In this document: in pieces, positions 1 to 7,999 of the stretch
Numbering within the stretch: position 1 is the stretch's first letter
Layout of the letters: each line of letters begins with the position of its first letter
Assembly (NCBI GenBank): GCA_036703275.1
Contig: DATNPK010000076.1
Coordinates: 62,001-126,000, forward strand
Length of the DNA stretch: 64,000 bases
Reading direction: 5' to 3'
Origin: Coleofasciculaceae cyanobacterium
Lineage (GTDB): Bacteria > Cyanobacteriota > Cyanobacteriia > Cyanobacteriales > Xenococcaceae
Position numbers and translations under genes: made by a program
The notes under the pieces: model-generated
What the model was told of the DNA's origin: nothing
Database searches by the model: none
The model's input: only the letters and a program-made list of their open reading frames with translations

Positions 1-528
1 GTTGCCGCAATTGCCTTGATGTCTGAAGTTGTGAATAGTGTAGCAAACTCTTTGACGTTCCATTCCGTAGTACCGGTACATCTCGTACAGCATTACGGGG
101 ATTAAGCCCGTTTGCCAATCATGGCAATGAATAATATCAGGACGTTTGTTGCTCTTAAGCAAGAATTCCATGGCGGCTTTACTAAAGAAAGCAAACCGCA
201 TCGGATCGTCGCTACCACCATAAACGTAACCTCGATTAAAAAATGCGTCTTGGCTTTTTGGTTGGATAAAAAAACAAAGCCTACCATGTACCCAACCACA
301 AAAAACATCACATTTGATTTCCCCACCATACCAAGGCACACCAAGATCGAGATAGGCATCGTGCAAGCCCCAAATATGGTCATATCTCATGCAGTCATAC
401 ATGGGCAGAATTAGCTCGACACAGTGTTCGCGATTTTCTAATTCTCTGCTCAATCCGTAGACAACATCCCCTAAACCGCCAGCTTTAATTACAGGAGCGC
501 ATTCAGAGGCAATCTGCACGATGTACAT
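1..528 (-). CDS. glgA: Glycogen synthase, N-terminal part (runs off the left edge)
   Basis: The first 176 residues of an ADP-glucose-dependent glycogen synthase, which extends alpha-1,4-glucan chains in the cytosol. The start MYIVQIASECAPVIKAGGLG carries the family's KxGGLGDV signature that contacts ADP-glucose; further along are the motifs GGEIKCDVF and HCHDWQTGLIP, the latter typical of the GT5 N-terminal Rossmann domain. The ATG at 526-528 is chosen because the GT5 family starts almost directly at this strand. The reading frame is open to base 1, so the C-terminal half lies outside the window. The upstream region to 786 holds no gene. Confidence 0.93.
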   Translation of the reverse strand, partial: MYIVQIASECAPVIKAGGLGDVVYGLSRELENREHCVELILPMYDCMRYDHIWGLHDAYLDLGVPWYGGEIKCDVFCGWVHGRLCFFIQPKSQDAFFNRGYVYGGSDDPMRFAFFSKAAMEFLLKSNKRPDIIHCHDWQTGLIPVMLYEMYRYYGMERQRVCYTIHNFRHQGNCGN

Positions 529-786
529 AGACTAAAACCCTCTCTTAATAAAACTTTATATTTATCTATATTTATTAAAGATTTTAGACCACAAATTCGA
601 TTTACGCGGATTAAATAAGTGAAAAAGATAAAAATGTTATTTAAATTTACGGTTAACAGATCTAGAAAATTCTCACGCTCTATATCTTAAGGTTTATGGA
701 ATCGGGTCTAAAAAGCAAATTTAAGTAAATTCCTCAGCTTAATTCATGTAAAACATCAGCGTGTTTTAAAGCTAAAAGCTAAAAGC

Positions 787-1824
787 TTAAAGTGAAAAAT
801 AGATCGTTGCCCCGCGATCGCATTCACCCTCAGCCCAAACTTTACCACCATGACGATAGATGATGCGCTGTACGGTAGCTAGTCCGATGCCTGTACCTGG
901 AAACTCGGATTGGCTGTGAAGTCGTTGAAAAGCAGTAAATAATTTATCAGCATATTCGATGTCAAATCCTGCGCCATTATCCCGCAAAAAATAGGTTAAT
1001 TGGCGTTTATTTTTGGTCAAAAGACCAAACTCAATTTTTGCCTGCGATCGCTTGGAAGTATATTTCCAGGCATTATTTAGTAAATTACTCAAGACAATCC
1101 TTAATAGCTGGGGATCTCCCTTGGTTTGCAGATTGGGAGTGACGGTTACCTCTACTTGGCGTTTGGGGTTATCAACCCGTAATTCTTCAACAATATCTAA
1201 GGCGATCGCACTTAAATTAACGTTAACCGAATTCATCTGGCTACGAGTTACCCGCGATAACTGCAATAGAGCATCAATTAAATCACTCATGCGCTTGCTG
1301 TTTGCCTGGATTCTTTGTAAATAGTGCCTCCCGCGATCGTCTAAATTGGGCTGATAGTTTTCCCATAGCACTTGGCTAAAACCGTTGATCACCCTCAAAG
1401 GTGCTTGCAAATCGTGGGATACAGAATAAGAAAAAGATTCCAATTCTCTATTAGCCGCTTCTAACTGTAGGGTACGCTGAGAAAGAGCCTCCTGAGTAGC
1501 AGCTAAGTCAGGGATATCGCTATAGGTGTGGAGTATCGCATAAATTTTCCCTCGACGATCGTACAGAGGCGTAATTACCGTATCAAAATAATGAATTCCA
1601 TCAGGTAGAGTGACCTCTTCTTGGATGTGCAGCACTTGTTTATAGGTAATTGCCTGTTGAATATGCCAAGCAATTTGTTTGGCATATTCTGCTGAAAAAC
1701 ATTCGGCGATCATCTTACCAGTAGCTTCAGAATTTGATAAACAAAGGCTTTGAGCTAATTTAGAATTTATTAAAGAAATATTTTTAGTCTTAACGTCCAC
1801 TACGAAAAGGTAGTATGGAAGCAA
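787..1824 (-). CDS. Sensor histidine kinase, C-terminal part (PAS + HisKA + HATPase), split off by frameshift
   Basis: The catalytic half of a two-component sensor kinase. It contains a PAS-like region (about 1-105), a short coiled coil, a HisKA H-box with phospho-acceptor His137 in SYSVSHDLQAPLR, and an HATPase domain with N-box (LLNNAWKYTS), G1 (DNGAGFD) and G2 (GTGIGLATV) all intact. The ORF has only a TTG as nominal start and no convincing ribosome site. The frame is open upstream and joins the preceding gene (1893-3560) perfectly if one base is added to the A9 run at 1913-1921, giving about 924 residues. It is most likely not an independent gene. Confidence 0.85.
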   Translation of the reverse strand: MLPYYLFVVDVKTKNISLINSKLAQSLCLSNSEATGKMIAECFSAEYAKQIAWHIQQAITYKQVLHIQEEVTLPDGIHYFDTVITPLYDRRGKIYAILHTYSDIPDLAATQEALSQRTLQLEAANRELESFSYSVSHDLQAPLRVINGFSQVLWENYQPNLDDRGRHYLQRIQANSKRMSDLIDALLQLSRVTRSQMNSVNVNLSAIALDIVEELRVDNPKRQVEVTVTPNLQTKGDPQLLRIVLSNLLNNAWKYTSKRSQAKIEFGLLTKNKRQLTYFLRDNGAGFDIEYADKLFTAFQRLHSQSEFPGTGIGLATVQRIIYRHGGKVWAEGECDRGATIYFSL

Positions 1825-1892
1825 ATTAATTACAGTTTCTAGCTTTTCGAGAGATTGCGCTGTGTTTTGCTGAACAAAGAACTTGTCTGCAC

Positions 1893-3560
1893 TTACTGAC
1901 TCGATCTGATAATTTTTTTTTCTTCTAGTCTTGGTGCGGTAATATCGGTAACTACACCAGTAAGGCGAATTGGTTGCCCTTCAGCGTTATAGTGCAGTTT
2001 GCCTTTAGTACGAATCTGGGAAATTTCTTGGTTAGATTTGACAATGCAATATCTTAAATCCAAATCTTGATTAGCTTGAATCGCTCTAGCTGCTTCTAAA
2101 TCTACGGATTCTTTTTCGTTAAAGTGAATTGTTTGCAAAAAGCTAGCGTAACTGCCATCGAAGTCGCTTAATCCTAAAATAGTACGACCTCGATGACAAA
2201 TATCGATTTGATTAGTAGCTAGATTCCAACTCCAGTTGCCAGTCTTGGTTGCTTCTAAGACTAACCTCAGTTTGGCTTCTACCTCGGCTAATTTAGTTTC
2301 GTAGTGAACAACATCGGTAATATCTTTGGCAATAGAAATAGTTAATTCTGACTCACACTGGTCAAAACTTAATGCTGCTGAATATAATTCCCAAAAAAGC
2401 CGTTCGCCACTCCTAGTGGAAATAGTGACTTCGCTACGAATCGTATCAGCAGGTTTATTATCGGCTTTGGTTTTGGATCTGCTGGGAGCGAGATCGATTG
2501 AATCGATTAAGGAATTGACAATCTGTTGCAGCGAGGCGGTGGTTTCTATCGCCGTTTGATGTGCTGGAGCAACATATTTTTTCCATAACTTCTCAGAAGT
2601 TTCTGCTCGAAGCCTGACAATTTCGCGCTGTTTAACCTGAGCTTTCTGATTCCACTGGCTGATAGTAGATATTTCTGACGCGTCGTAACCTGTTGCTTCC
2701 AACCAATTGCGATTGAGATAAATAATTTGCCCTGAGCGGGTGTGAATCATGACTGGGAAGGGCGCGTTTGCTAAACAAGCAGTAAGAGTTTTATGCTGTA
2801 GCTGTGGAATAGAAGTCTCAATCGATCGCCGATGATTATTTTTTATTGGGGAAAATAAACTATTCTCTTGCGCTTTGGCTAAGGGAGGAATAGTTTCTGA
2901 TTGAATTACCGATTTTACCTTGGCTGTAAAAAACTGGGCAAGTTGAATCTCTTCCAATAATAGTGGTCCAAGATGCAGTTGAGAGCGGCGATCCTGTTGA
3001 TGGGAAATATCTGGATTGCTTAGCAGCCAATGATGACATAGCTTTATATAGCCTAATAAGACGACTAAATAATGATAATAAATCCCTAATAACTTTTTTA
3101 ATTCGGCAGATAAACTAGTCGTTCGTTTTGGCTTCAAAAAAATTAGGCTAGAGCATCGCAATAAACTTGCTTCAAGTTGAAGATTATTTTGCCAGTCTTT
3201 TCCCGGATGCCATTGAAGATCCAGTATTTGAAGATCTGCTGCCACCTGTACTTCCGTCTGTGAATACTCAATCTTCTCAAGCTCTAATATTTCTGCTGCG
3301 GATATTCCTAGCGATCGCAGAGTGCAGCTATGACAGATGGTAAAATAGCTAATTCCAAAATAGCGTGAGAGGACTACAAAGAGTTTTTCTTTAAATCGAG
3401 CGGGCAAAGGATTATTAATATAGGCAAATAAGGTTTGCTGGGCTAAGCTGCGGTAAATTAGCGATGAGTTAATTGCGGGAATTAAAAAGGCAGGAAAATA
3501 GCCTAACTGTTTAATAATTTCTGTTTTTGCCCAACTCGGTTTTGCATGATTCCCGTGCAT
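1893..3560 (-). CDS. Sensor protein N-terminal part: AhpD-like domain plus two PAS domains
   Basis: The input half of the kinase that continues in 787-1824. Residues about 1-95 resemble the AhpD/carboxymuconolactone decarboxylase fold, with the CxxC pair Cys76-His-Ser-Cys79 followed by a helix like the AhpD active-site helix. A PAS domain follows at about 255-310 (motif MIHTRSGQIIYLNRNW) and a PAS/PAC domain at about 425-540 (GNWSWNLATNQI...LTGVVTDIT). The frame ends 14 codons after PRLEEKK, just past nine consecutive A bases. A redox or peroxide input is an inference from the CxxC domain; the ligand is unknown. It could also be a recent pseudogene. Confidence 0.75.
   Translation of the reverse strand: MHGNHAKPSWAKTEIIKQLGYFPAFLIPAINSSLIYRSLAQQTLFAYINNPLPARFKEKLFVVLSRYFGISYFTICHSCTLRSLGISAAEILELEKIEYSQTEVQVAADLQILDLQWHPGKDWQNNLQLEASLLRCSSLIFLKPKRTTSLSAELKKLLGIYYHYLVVLLGYIKLCHHWLLSNPDISHQQDRRSQLHLGPLLLEEIQLAQFFTAKVKSVIQSETIPPLAKAQENSLFSPIKNNHRRSIETSIPQLQHKTLTACLANAPFPVMIHTRSGQIIYLNRNWLEATGYDASEISTISQWNQKAQVKQREIVRLRAETSEKLWKKYVAPAHQTAIETTASLQQIVNSLIDSIDLAPSRSKTKADNKPADTIRSEVTISTRSGERLFWELYSAALSFDQCESELTISIAKDITDVVHYETKLAEVEAKLRLVLEATKTGNWSWNLATNQIDICHRGRTILGLSDFDGSYASFLQTIHFNEKESVDLEAARAIQANQDLDLRYCIVKSNQEISQIRTKGKLHYNAEGQPIRLTGVVTDITAPRLEEKKIIRSSQ
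1913..1921 (-). other. A9 homopolymer at the frame junction of the split kinase
   Basis: On the coding (minus) strand nine A bases follow GAAG. Reading with nine gives EEKKIIRSSQ and a stop. Reading with ten gives EEKKNYQIESVSADKF and runs without a stop through the linker into the PAS-HisKA-HATPase ORF. A9 tracts are classical sites of transcriptional slippage, mutation and sequencing error, so the gene may be intact in vivo, phase-variable, or misread. Confidence 0.8.
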
Positions 3561-3569
3561 GGTATATCC

Positions 3570-3774
3570 GTAAGTGTCTATAGCGGATACACCTTCGGAT
3601 ATATCCGTTCAGGGACACCTTCGGACGATGCGAAGGACGCGCCTCCAGGCGCTAATCCTTTAAGGCGAGTCCGTGCATGATAAGCTTCGAGACCGAAGGG
3701 AATCCTTTAGGGCAAATGTGACCGAAGGGCGGAGTGCGGTTTATCCGTGAATCATGCACGGGCTTTAGTATAAG
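3570..3774. repeat. GC-rich short-repeat cluster upstream of the split kinase
   Basis: This non-coding stretch is built from short palindromic words such as ACACCTTCGGA, GGATATATCCG, GCGAAGGACGCG, AATCCTTTA(A/G)GG and CCGAAGGG. Words of the same kind recur at 18640-19090, 29695-29762 and 35480-35560. Such elements are common between genes of filamentous and colonial cyanobacteria. No ORF of interest was seen. Confidence 0.6.
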
Positions 3775-4240
3775 CGCCTGGGGGCGCGTCCCGCACCCAG
3801 GCGCCCCACAACGCGCTGAATCGCTTTGTTAGGTAGATAGGTATAAGCAATCAATCCAGCCATCAGATTTACTAAAAAATTCCCCATACTACGCTGGATT
3901 GAATGTTCGATTTGAAAGATATTTTTGAGTTGGTCGTTGACAGTCTCGATGTTATCGCTCTTTTACGCCCAAGAATTTGCTCAATCAGTTGAACAAGCTT
4001 CTGTTTCATCTTCTTTTGAGATCGAGTGATTAACTGGAGTTGTTGTTCCTCAAGCTGCTCAAAAAGATCTAGACAGATGTAACCACGGTCGCCAAGTAAT
4101 TTAGCGAAGATACCTAGAAGCAGATCTGGTAATGGTTTTCTCTCATCCACATTTGCACTACGTCAATTTAAAAGCAAGCAACTCACCTCTATCATTAATC
4201 ATCAGATGAAGCTTAATGGCTTATGCTAAATGTCGATTTG
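3775..4240 (-). pseudogene. IS982-family transposase remnant
   Basis: Pieces of the C-terminal DDE region of an IS982 transposase lie in different frames. First is KLHLMINDRGELLAFKLT. After a frameshift near 4155 comes VDERKPLPDL...KLLGDRGYI, which holds the family's GDRGYI motif. After another shift near 3960 comes [18 protein letters not shown] followed by [19 protein letters not shown], the typical C-terminus. At least two frameshifts and the lack of the N-terminal half make it inactive. It sits just downstream of the permease gene and beside a repeat cluster. Confidence 0.85.
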
Positions 4241-4359
4241 TTTTATATACGTAACTATAACTATAATTAGATTCATACTTGCAACAAATCTTAACAAAGC
4301 TCTAAAAGATTAAAAAGATTTAAAATTTATTGCTCAGACTTCTTTCAATAGATTGCGGT

Positions 4360-5577
4360 CTAGATGCTTCTTAGAGCAACAATCGGGTCTAATTTTGCTG
4401 CTGCTTTAGCCGGGAAAACACCAAAAGAAAGACCGATCGCGCCAGAAACTCCTACCGCCAAAATAATCGCTACAGGGGAGATGGTGGGAGCAAGGGGAGA
4501 AATAGCCCCAACGATAATAATTCCAGTAACTCCAACCACTGTACCGATCGCGCCACCCGCAGCCGAAAGAATTGTCGCTTCAATTAAAAATTGCCAGAGA
4601 ATATCCCCAGATTTAGCACCTACCGCTTTACGCAGGCCGATTTCTTTAGTTCTTTCTGTAACCGCCACCAGCATAATATTCATTACGCCGATACCACCGA
4701 CAAGGAGTGAGATACCAGCGATCGCAGCAAGTAATACCGTCAGGCCACTAGTAACAGTGCTAACAATCTGTAGTACATCTTTTTGAGTACGAACACTAAA
4801 GTCATCTTCACCAGTAATTTTGTGACGCAGACGCAGGAGATTTTCAATTTGTAAGCTGGCTGCACGAATACTATTTTCATCCTTAGCAGCAATAGAGATA
4901 AAGCCGATTCCTGTACCGTAGGGAGAAGTCTCCCCCACAATTTGATTCGCCATCGTAGTTAGAGGTACATATACGGTTCGATCTTGATTTGTACCTAGAA
5001 ATGCTCCCTTAGCTTCTAGTACTCCAATGATCTCTAAGTTGGTATTTTTGACTCTAATTTTCTTGCCCAAAGGATTTTGTCGCGGAAAAAACTTCTCGGC
5101 TATTTCTGCACCCAACACTGTAACTTTTTGATTGCGTTGCACATCAACATCGCTAAAAAACCTGCCTTGTGCCACCTCAAAACTCCTCACTGTTAAATAT
5201 TCAGGAGTTGTGCCAACCACCTGTTCATTAGCATTGCTGTTGCGATAGGTAATCAGTTGATTAGCCGTAAGTTCGGGGGCAACTTCTTTAACGCTGGGTA
5301 CTTGTTCGGCGATCGCGATCGCATCTGACCAAACTAAAGTTTGCGGACGGTTGAAGGTGGTGCGACGTTCTTCTTCTGAACCTGGAACTACAAAAATTAC
5401 GTTAGGCCCTAAAGATTCAAACTGTTCTGAGGCTAAGTTTTTTGCCCCTTGTCCTACCCCTACCATCGTAATTACCGAAGCATTGCCGATAATAATGCCC
5501 AGCATTGTCAGACTGCTGCGCATTTTGTTGGCAACCAAGGTAGAAGTCGCCATTTTAAAACTTTCGATTAGATTCAT
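4360..5577 (-). CDS. ABC transporter permease, MacB/DevC-like (FtsX superfamily)
   Basis: A full-length 405-residue permease of the MacB family. It has an N-terminal membrane segment (MRSSLTMLGIIIGNASVITMVG), a periplasmic MacB_PCD domain (about 50-240), then three membrane helices with the FtsX-type stretch GGIGVMNIMLVAVTERTKEIGLRKAVGA. Members work with a separate ATPase and a membrane-fusion protein to export glycolipids, peptides or macrolides. Neither partner gene is next to it; upstream there is only transposase debris. Its substrate cannot be told. It may be a survivor of a disrupted exporter operon. Confidence 0.88.
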   Translation of the reverse strand: MNLIESFKMATSTLVANKMRSSLTMLGIIIGNASVITMVGVGQGAKNLASEQFESLGPNVIFVVPGSEEERRTTFNRPQTLVWSDAIAIAEQVPSVKEVAPELTANQLITYRNSNANEQVVGTTPEYLTVRSFEVAQGRFFSDVDVQRNQKVTVLGAEIAEKFFPRQNPLGKKIRVKNTNLEIIGVLEAKGAFLGTNQDRTVYVPLTTMANQIVGETSPYGTGIGFISIAAKDENSIRAASLQIENLLRLRHKITGEDDFSVRTQKDVLQIVSTVTSGLTVLLAAIAGISLLVGGIGVMNIMLVAVTERTKEIGLRKAVGAKSGDILWQFLIEATILSAAGGAIGTVVGVTGIIIVGAISPLAPTISPVAIILAVGVSGAIGLSFGVFPAKAAAKLDPIVALRSI

Positions 5578-5623
5578 TTGGTTAGTGTAAATTTAGTTTT
5601 CTTCGTTCAGATTTATTGGTTTT

Positions 5624-5642
5624 TAGCTATTAGCTATTAGCC
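5624..5642. repeat. AGCTATTAGCTATTAGC short tandem repeat
   Basis: A two-and-a-half-unit tandem of the heptamer AGCTATT just upstream of the permease start. Related tandems (AGCTAAA, AGCTAAT, AGCTATT) occur at about 770-790, 41690-41725, 43316-43350 and 61410-61425, nearly always between genes. Confidence 0.6.
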
Positions 5643-5699
5643 TGAGATATTTATTTTTAATGTTAATAAATACAATGGTTCGGACAATTTTGAGAAACT

Positions 5700-6035
5700 G
5701 TGAAAAAAGCCATTCATTGTTTTAAGGTAAAAGTGTTGAAAGTAACCCACGCAATGGATAGCGTTAAAATAATTATACAAACCTTATTAGATTCGGTGGG
5801 CAATTTAGCACACCCTCAAAAGAAATTTCTTGTAACCCTGTTTTCGAGTCTGCTGATGAGTTGCGAACGAGCAAATTTTACTAATTTGAGTCGTTATGGT
5901 CAACTTAATGAACGAACTTATCGTCGACAGTATCAACGCTCATTTAATTTTATCAAGCTCAATCAAAAACTAATCGAGCAAGCAATTGAACCAGGCTCGG
6001 AGGTAATTCTAGCAGTAGATTGTTCTTGGCTAGTT
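5700..6035 (+). pseudogene. Transposase N-terminal fragment (IS4-like, cyanobacterial)
   Basis: About 112 residues resemble the N-terminus of IS4-type cyanobacterial transposases, with QKKFLVTLFSSLLMSCERANFTNLSRYG, ERTYRRQYQRSFNF and the first DDE aspartate region ILAVDCSW. The frame then leaves homology abruptly at about 6030, where sequence of a Na/Pi cotransporter begins. The rest of the transposase is absent, so the copy is dead. The join marks a deletion or one-ended insertion. Confidence 0.75.
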
Positions 6036-6439
6036 CTGGTTTAATCGCGCTGCCTGCGGGAATTGTTATTATGCTGGGTGCGGAAGTTGGCACTTGCGCA
6101 GATACTCTACTCTCTACGATTGGTAGAGGCAGTGCAGCTTTGCGAAGAGTTTTTCACCTTTTATTTAACTTAGAAAGTGCCATTCTGGACATTATTCTCG
6201 CCCCTCAGTTAGTCAAACTGGCTCAACTTATTTCTGGTCGGGCAGGAGTTGGACGACAAGTCGCCAATGCTCAAATGTTGTTTAATATTTTGGGTGTTGT
6301 ACTTGTAATTGGTTTCTTACCTGCGATCGCTTATCTTCTAGCACGTCTTGTTCGCGACAATCAAGCTGACTTTGAACGGCAACAGCGAAAACAGAAGCAA
6401 GAAGAAGCGGAAAAGTTCGCCTTCAAACAGATGTGTTGA
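6030..6439 (+). pseudogene. Na+/phosphate cotransporter, C-terminal fragment
   Basis: The encoded stretch SSGLIALPAGIVIMLGAEVG matches the second glutamine/serine-rich repeat region of NptA/PF02690-type Na/Pi cotransporters, followed by two further membrane helices and a charged tail (RQQRKQKQEEAEKF). The N-terminal two thirds are missing; the frame emerges straight out of the transposase fragment, with no start codon of its own except a TTG. It therefore looks like a truncated gene created by the neighbouring IS element. Confidence 0.7.
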
Positions 6440-6488
6440 AAAAATATGTTCACAGATCGCGACTTTCCATTGCTAGACCCTGTCCAAT

Positions 6489-6668
6489 CATGAAGGGCTG
6501 TTACCTGGGGAAACCCCAGAGAACGCTAATTCAATCATTCAAGTAGGAGATGTTCCCTTACCGAGTATTACTTTACGAGCAGCTAGCGCACGCTTTGACA
6601 GAGGCGAAACAGGAACTAAGTTTGCTAGTAAAGGAGCTGTGGTTGATTTGGGAAAAGAAGCTCTTTAG
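6489..6668 (+). pseudogene. Unassigned C-terminal gene fragment
   Basis: An open stretch of about 60 codons reads NHEGLLPGETPENANS..., then VPLPSITLRAASARFDRGET and GTKFASKGAVVDLGKEAL before a stop. It has no start codon and is closed by a stop upstream (about 6460), so it looks like the tail of a lost gene rather than a small protein. I do not recognise the family with certainty. Confidence 0.4.
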
Positions 6669-6706
6669 TCGGTCTTCATTAAAGCTCTCCAGATTAAGAG
6701 AAGGAA

Positions 6707-7933
6707 TTAAAACCGTCCGAGCTGCTGATTAAAATATGCGACTTTATAATTTAAAGTTTGCGCCAACTTCAAACCCTGCTGGAAATAATATTTAGCTTGT
6801 TCTGGCTGTTCTAATTTTAAATATATTTTGCCTAGAGCATCGTAAGTATCGATCAAACTATAATAGTCATAAGATTGCTGCTGTATGTCAAGTAACTTGG
6901 TGTAAGCTGCGATCGCCTCATTAACTCGACCACCGTTTTGATATAGTTCTGCTAATTTAGTTAGAGCATCGTTAGCAGTAGCCAATCTTTGAATTCGAGA
7001 CGCTATGGCAAATGCTCGATTATAAGCTTCAACTGCTCGCTCTTTTTGGTTTAAAGTTTCATAATCTTGAGCGATCGCTATTTCTAATTCGGCGATCTTT
7101 TCTGGTTGTTTACTCAAAGCATAATGCTCAATTAAGCGTTGTTTTGTGGCGATCGCTTGGTCGATTTGAACAGTGCGATCGTAAATATCAACCAAAGTTT
7201 TAAGATATAGACCGGCTTTATTTTTAGGCTGCAACTTTGCTTGCTCAGTGTCTGTGAAAGACAATAAGGTCTGATAAATTTTGACCGCATTTTGATAGTC
7301 AAACTTAGCTAAATAAAGTTCGCCTAAAACTTCCAAGTTTTCCTGTTCTACAGTTAAATTATAATTATCGATTCTGCGACTAATTTTGGTAATTTTTATT
7401 TGAACGTTGATCCCTCGATCTAAATATCGTACCTGCTGGTATGCCGTAGCAAACCGATTGAGTAAATCAAGGGATAAAGGGGTTTTAGCTGTTATTTCCG
7501 CTTCAAGTTGAATTAAACGCTCGGCAATGTTACGTACATCTGGGCCTCGGTTTTCTTGCCAAGCGATCGCCCCAACCTCTCCTAAAGCCTGTATTTCTGT
7601 AGCAGCATTAATAGCGCGAGTCAGTTTTAACTGACGATACCATAGCTCAAAGGCTCGATCTTGGTTTCCTTGCTTTAATTGTGCTTTGGCTGTCTGGTTT
7701 AGTTCCGCGATCGTTTTTTCAATTCGATATTTTTCAAACGAAGATAGTTCCCGTTGACCATAAGCAGAGGGAATTACCAGCTCGCTTGGGTCTATTTTTG
7801 TCTTTAGAGGATTGGCTAATTGTGACTGAGCTAAGATTTTCTTTTGAACAGAAAAAACCTGGAATACCCCCAAAAATAAAGCGATAAACACAATCTTCCA
7901 ACTAGGAGATGGAGCAGCATTGCAATGAGTCAC
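6707..7933 (-). CDS. TPR-repeat protein with N-terminal membrane/signal segment
   Basis: This 408-residue protein has a hydrophobic N-terminal segment (WKIVFIALFLGVFQVFSV), likely a signal peptide or anchor, followed by helical repeats over about 70-400. At least four are recognisable TPR units, for example RAVEAYNRAFAIASRI, EAIAAYTKLLDIQQQSYDYY and QAKYYFQQGLKLAQTL. TPR proteins scaffold other proteins; the partner is unknown. It lies downstream of the topoisomerase gene in the same direction with a 66-base gap and could be co-transcribed. Confidence 0.8.
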   Translation of the reverse strand: MTHCNAAPSPSWKIVFIALFLGVFQVFSVQKKILAQSQLANPLKTKIDPSELVIPSAYGQRELSSFEKYRIEKTIAELNQTAKAQLKQGNQDRAFELWYRQLKLTRAINAATEIQALGEVGAIAWQENRGPDVRNIAERLIQLEAEITAKTPLSLDLLNRFATAYQQVRYLDRGINVQIKITKISRRIDNYNLTVEQENLEVLGELYLAKFDYQNAVKIYQTLLSFTDTEQAKLQPKNKAGLYLKTLVDIYDRTVQIDQAIATKQRLIEHYALSKQPEKIAELEIAIAQDYETLNQKERAVEAYNRAFAIASRIQRLATANDALTKLAELYQNGGRVNEAIAAYTKLLDIQQQSYDYYSLIDTYDALGKIYLKLEQPEQAKYYFQQGLKLAQTLNYKVAYFNQQLGRF

Positions 7934-7999
7934 GGCTGATTTCTGACTTTTAACTTCTTGATGCAGTCTATTACGGCATATGATGACCGCATACCGCTT

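Noticed and set aside
112-414. 100-codon + strand ORF at the left end
   Set aside because: It lies entirely antisense to the clearly recognisable glgA N-terminus and has no family features.
4364-4786. 140-codon + strand ORF rich in Pro, Ala, Thr and Ile
   Set aside because: It is antisense to the transmembrane region of the MacB-like permease; its composition is what the complement of hydrophobic codons gives.
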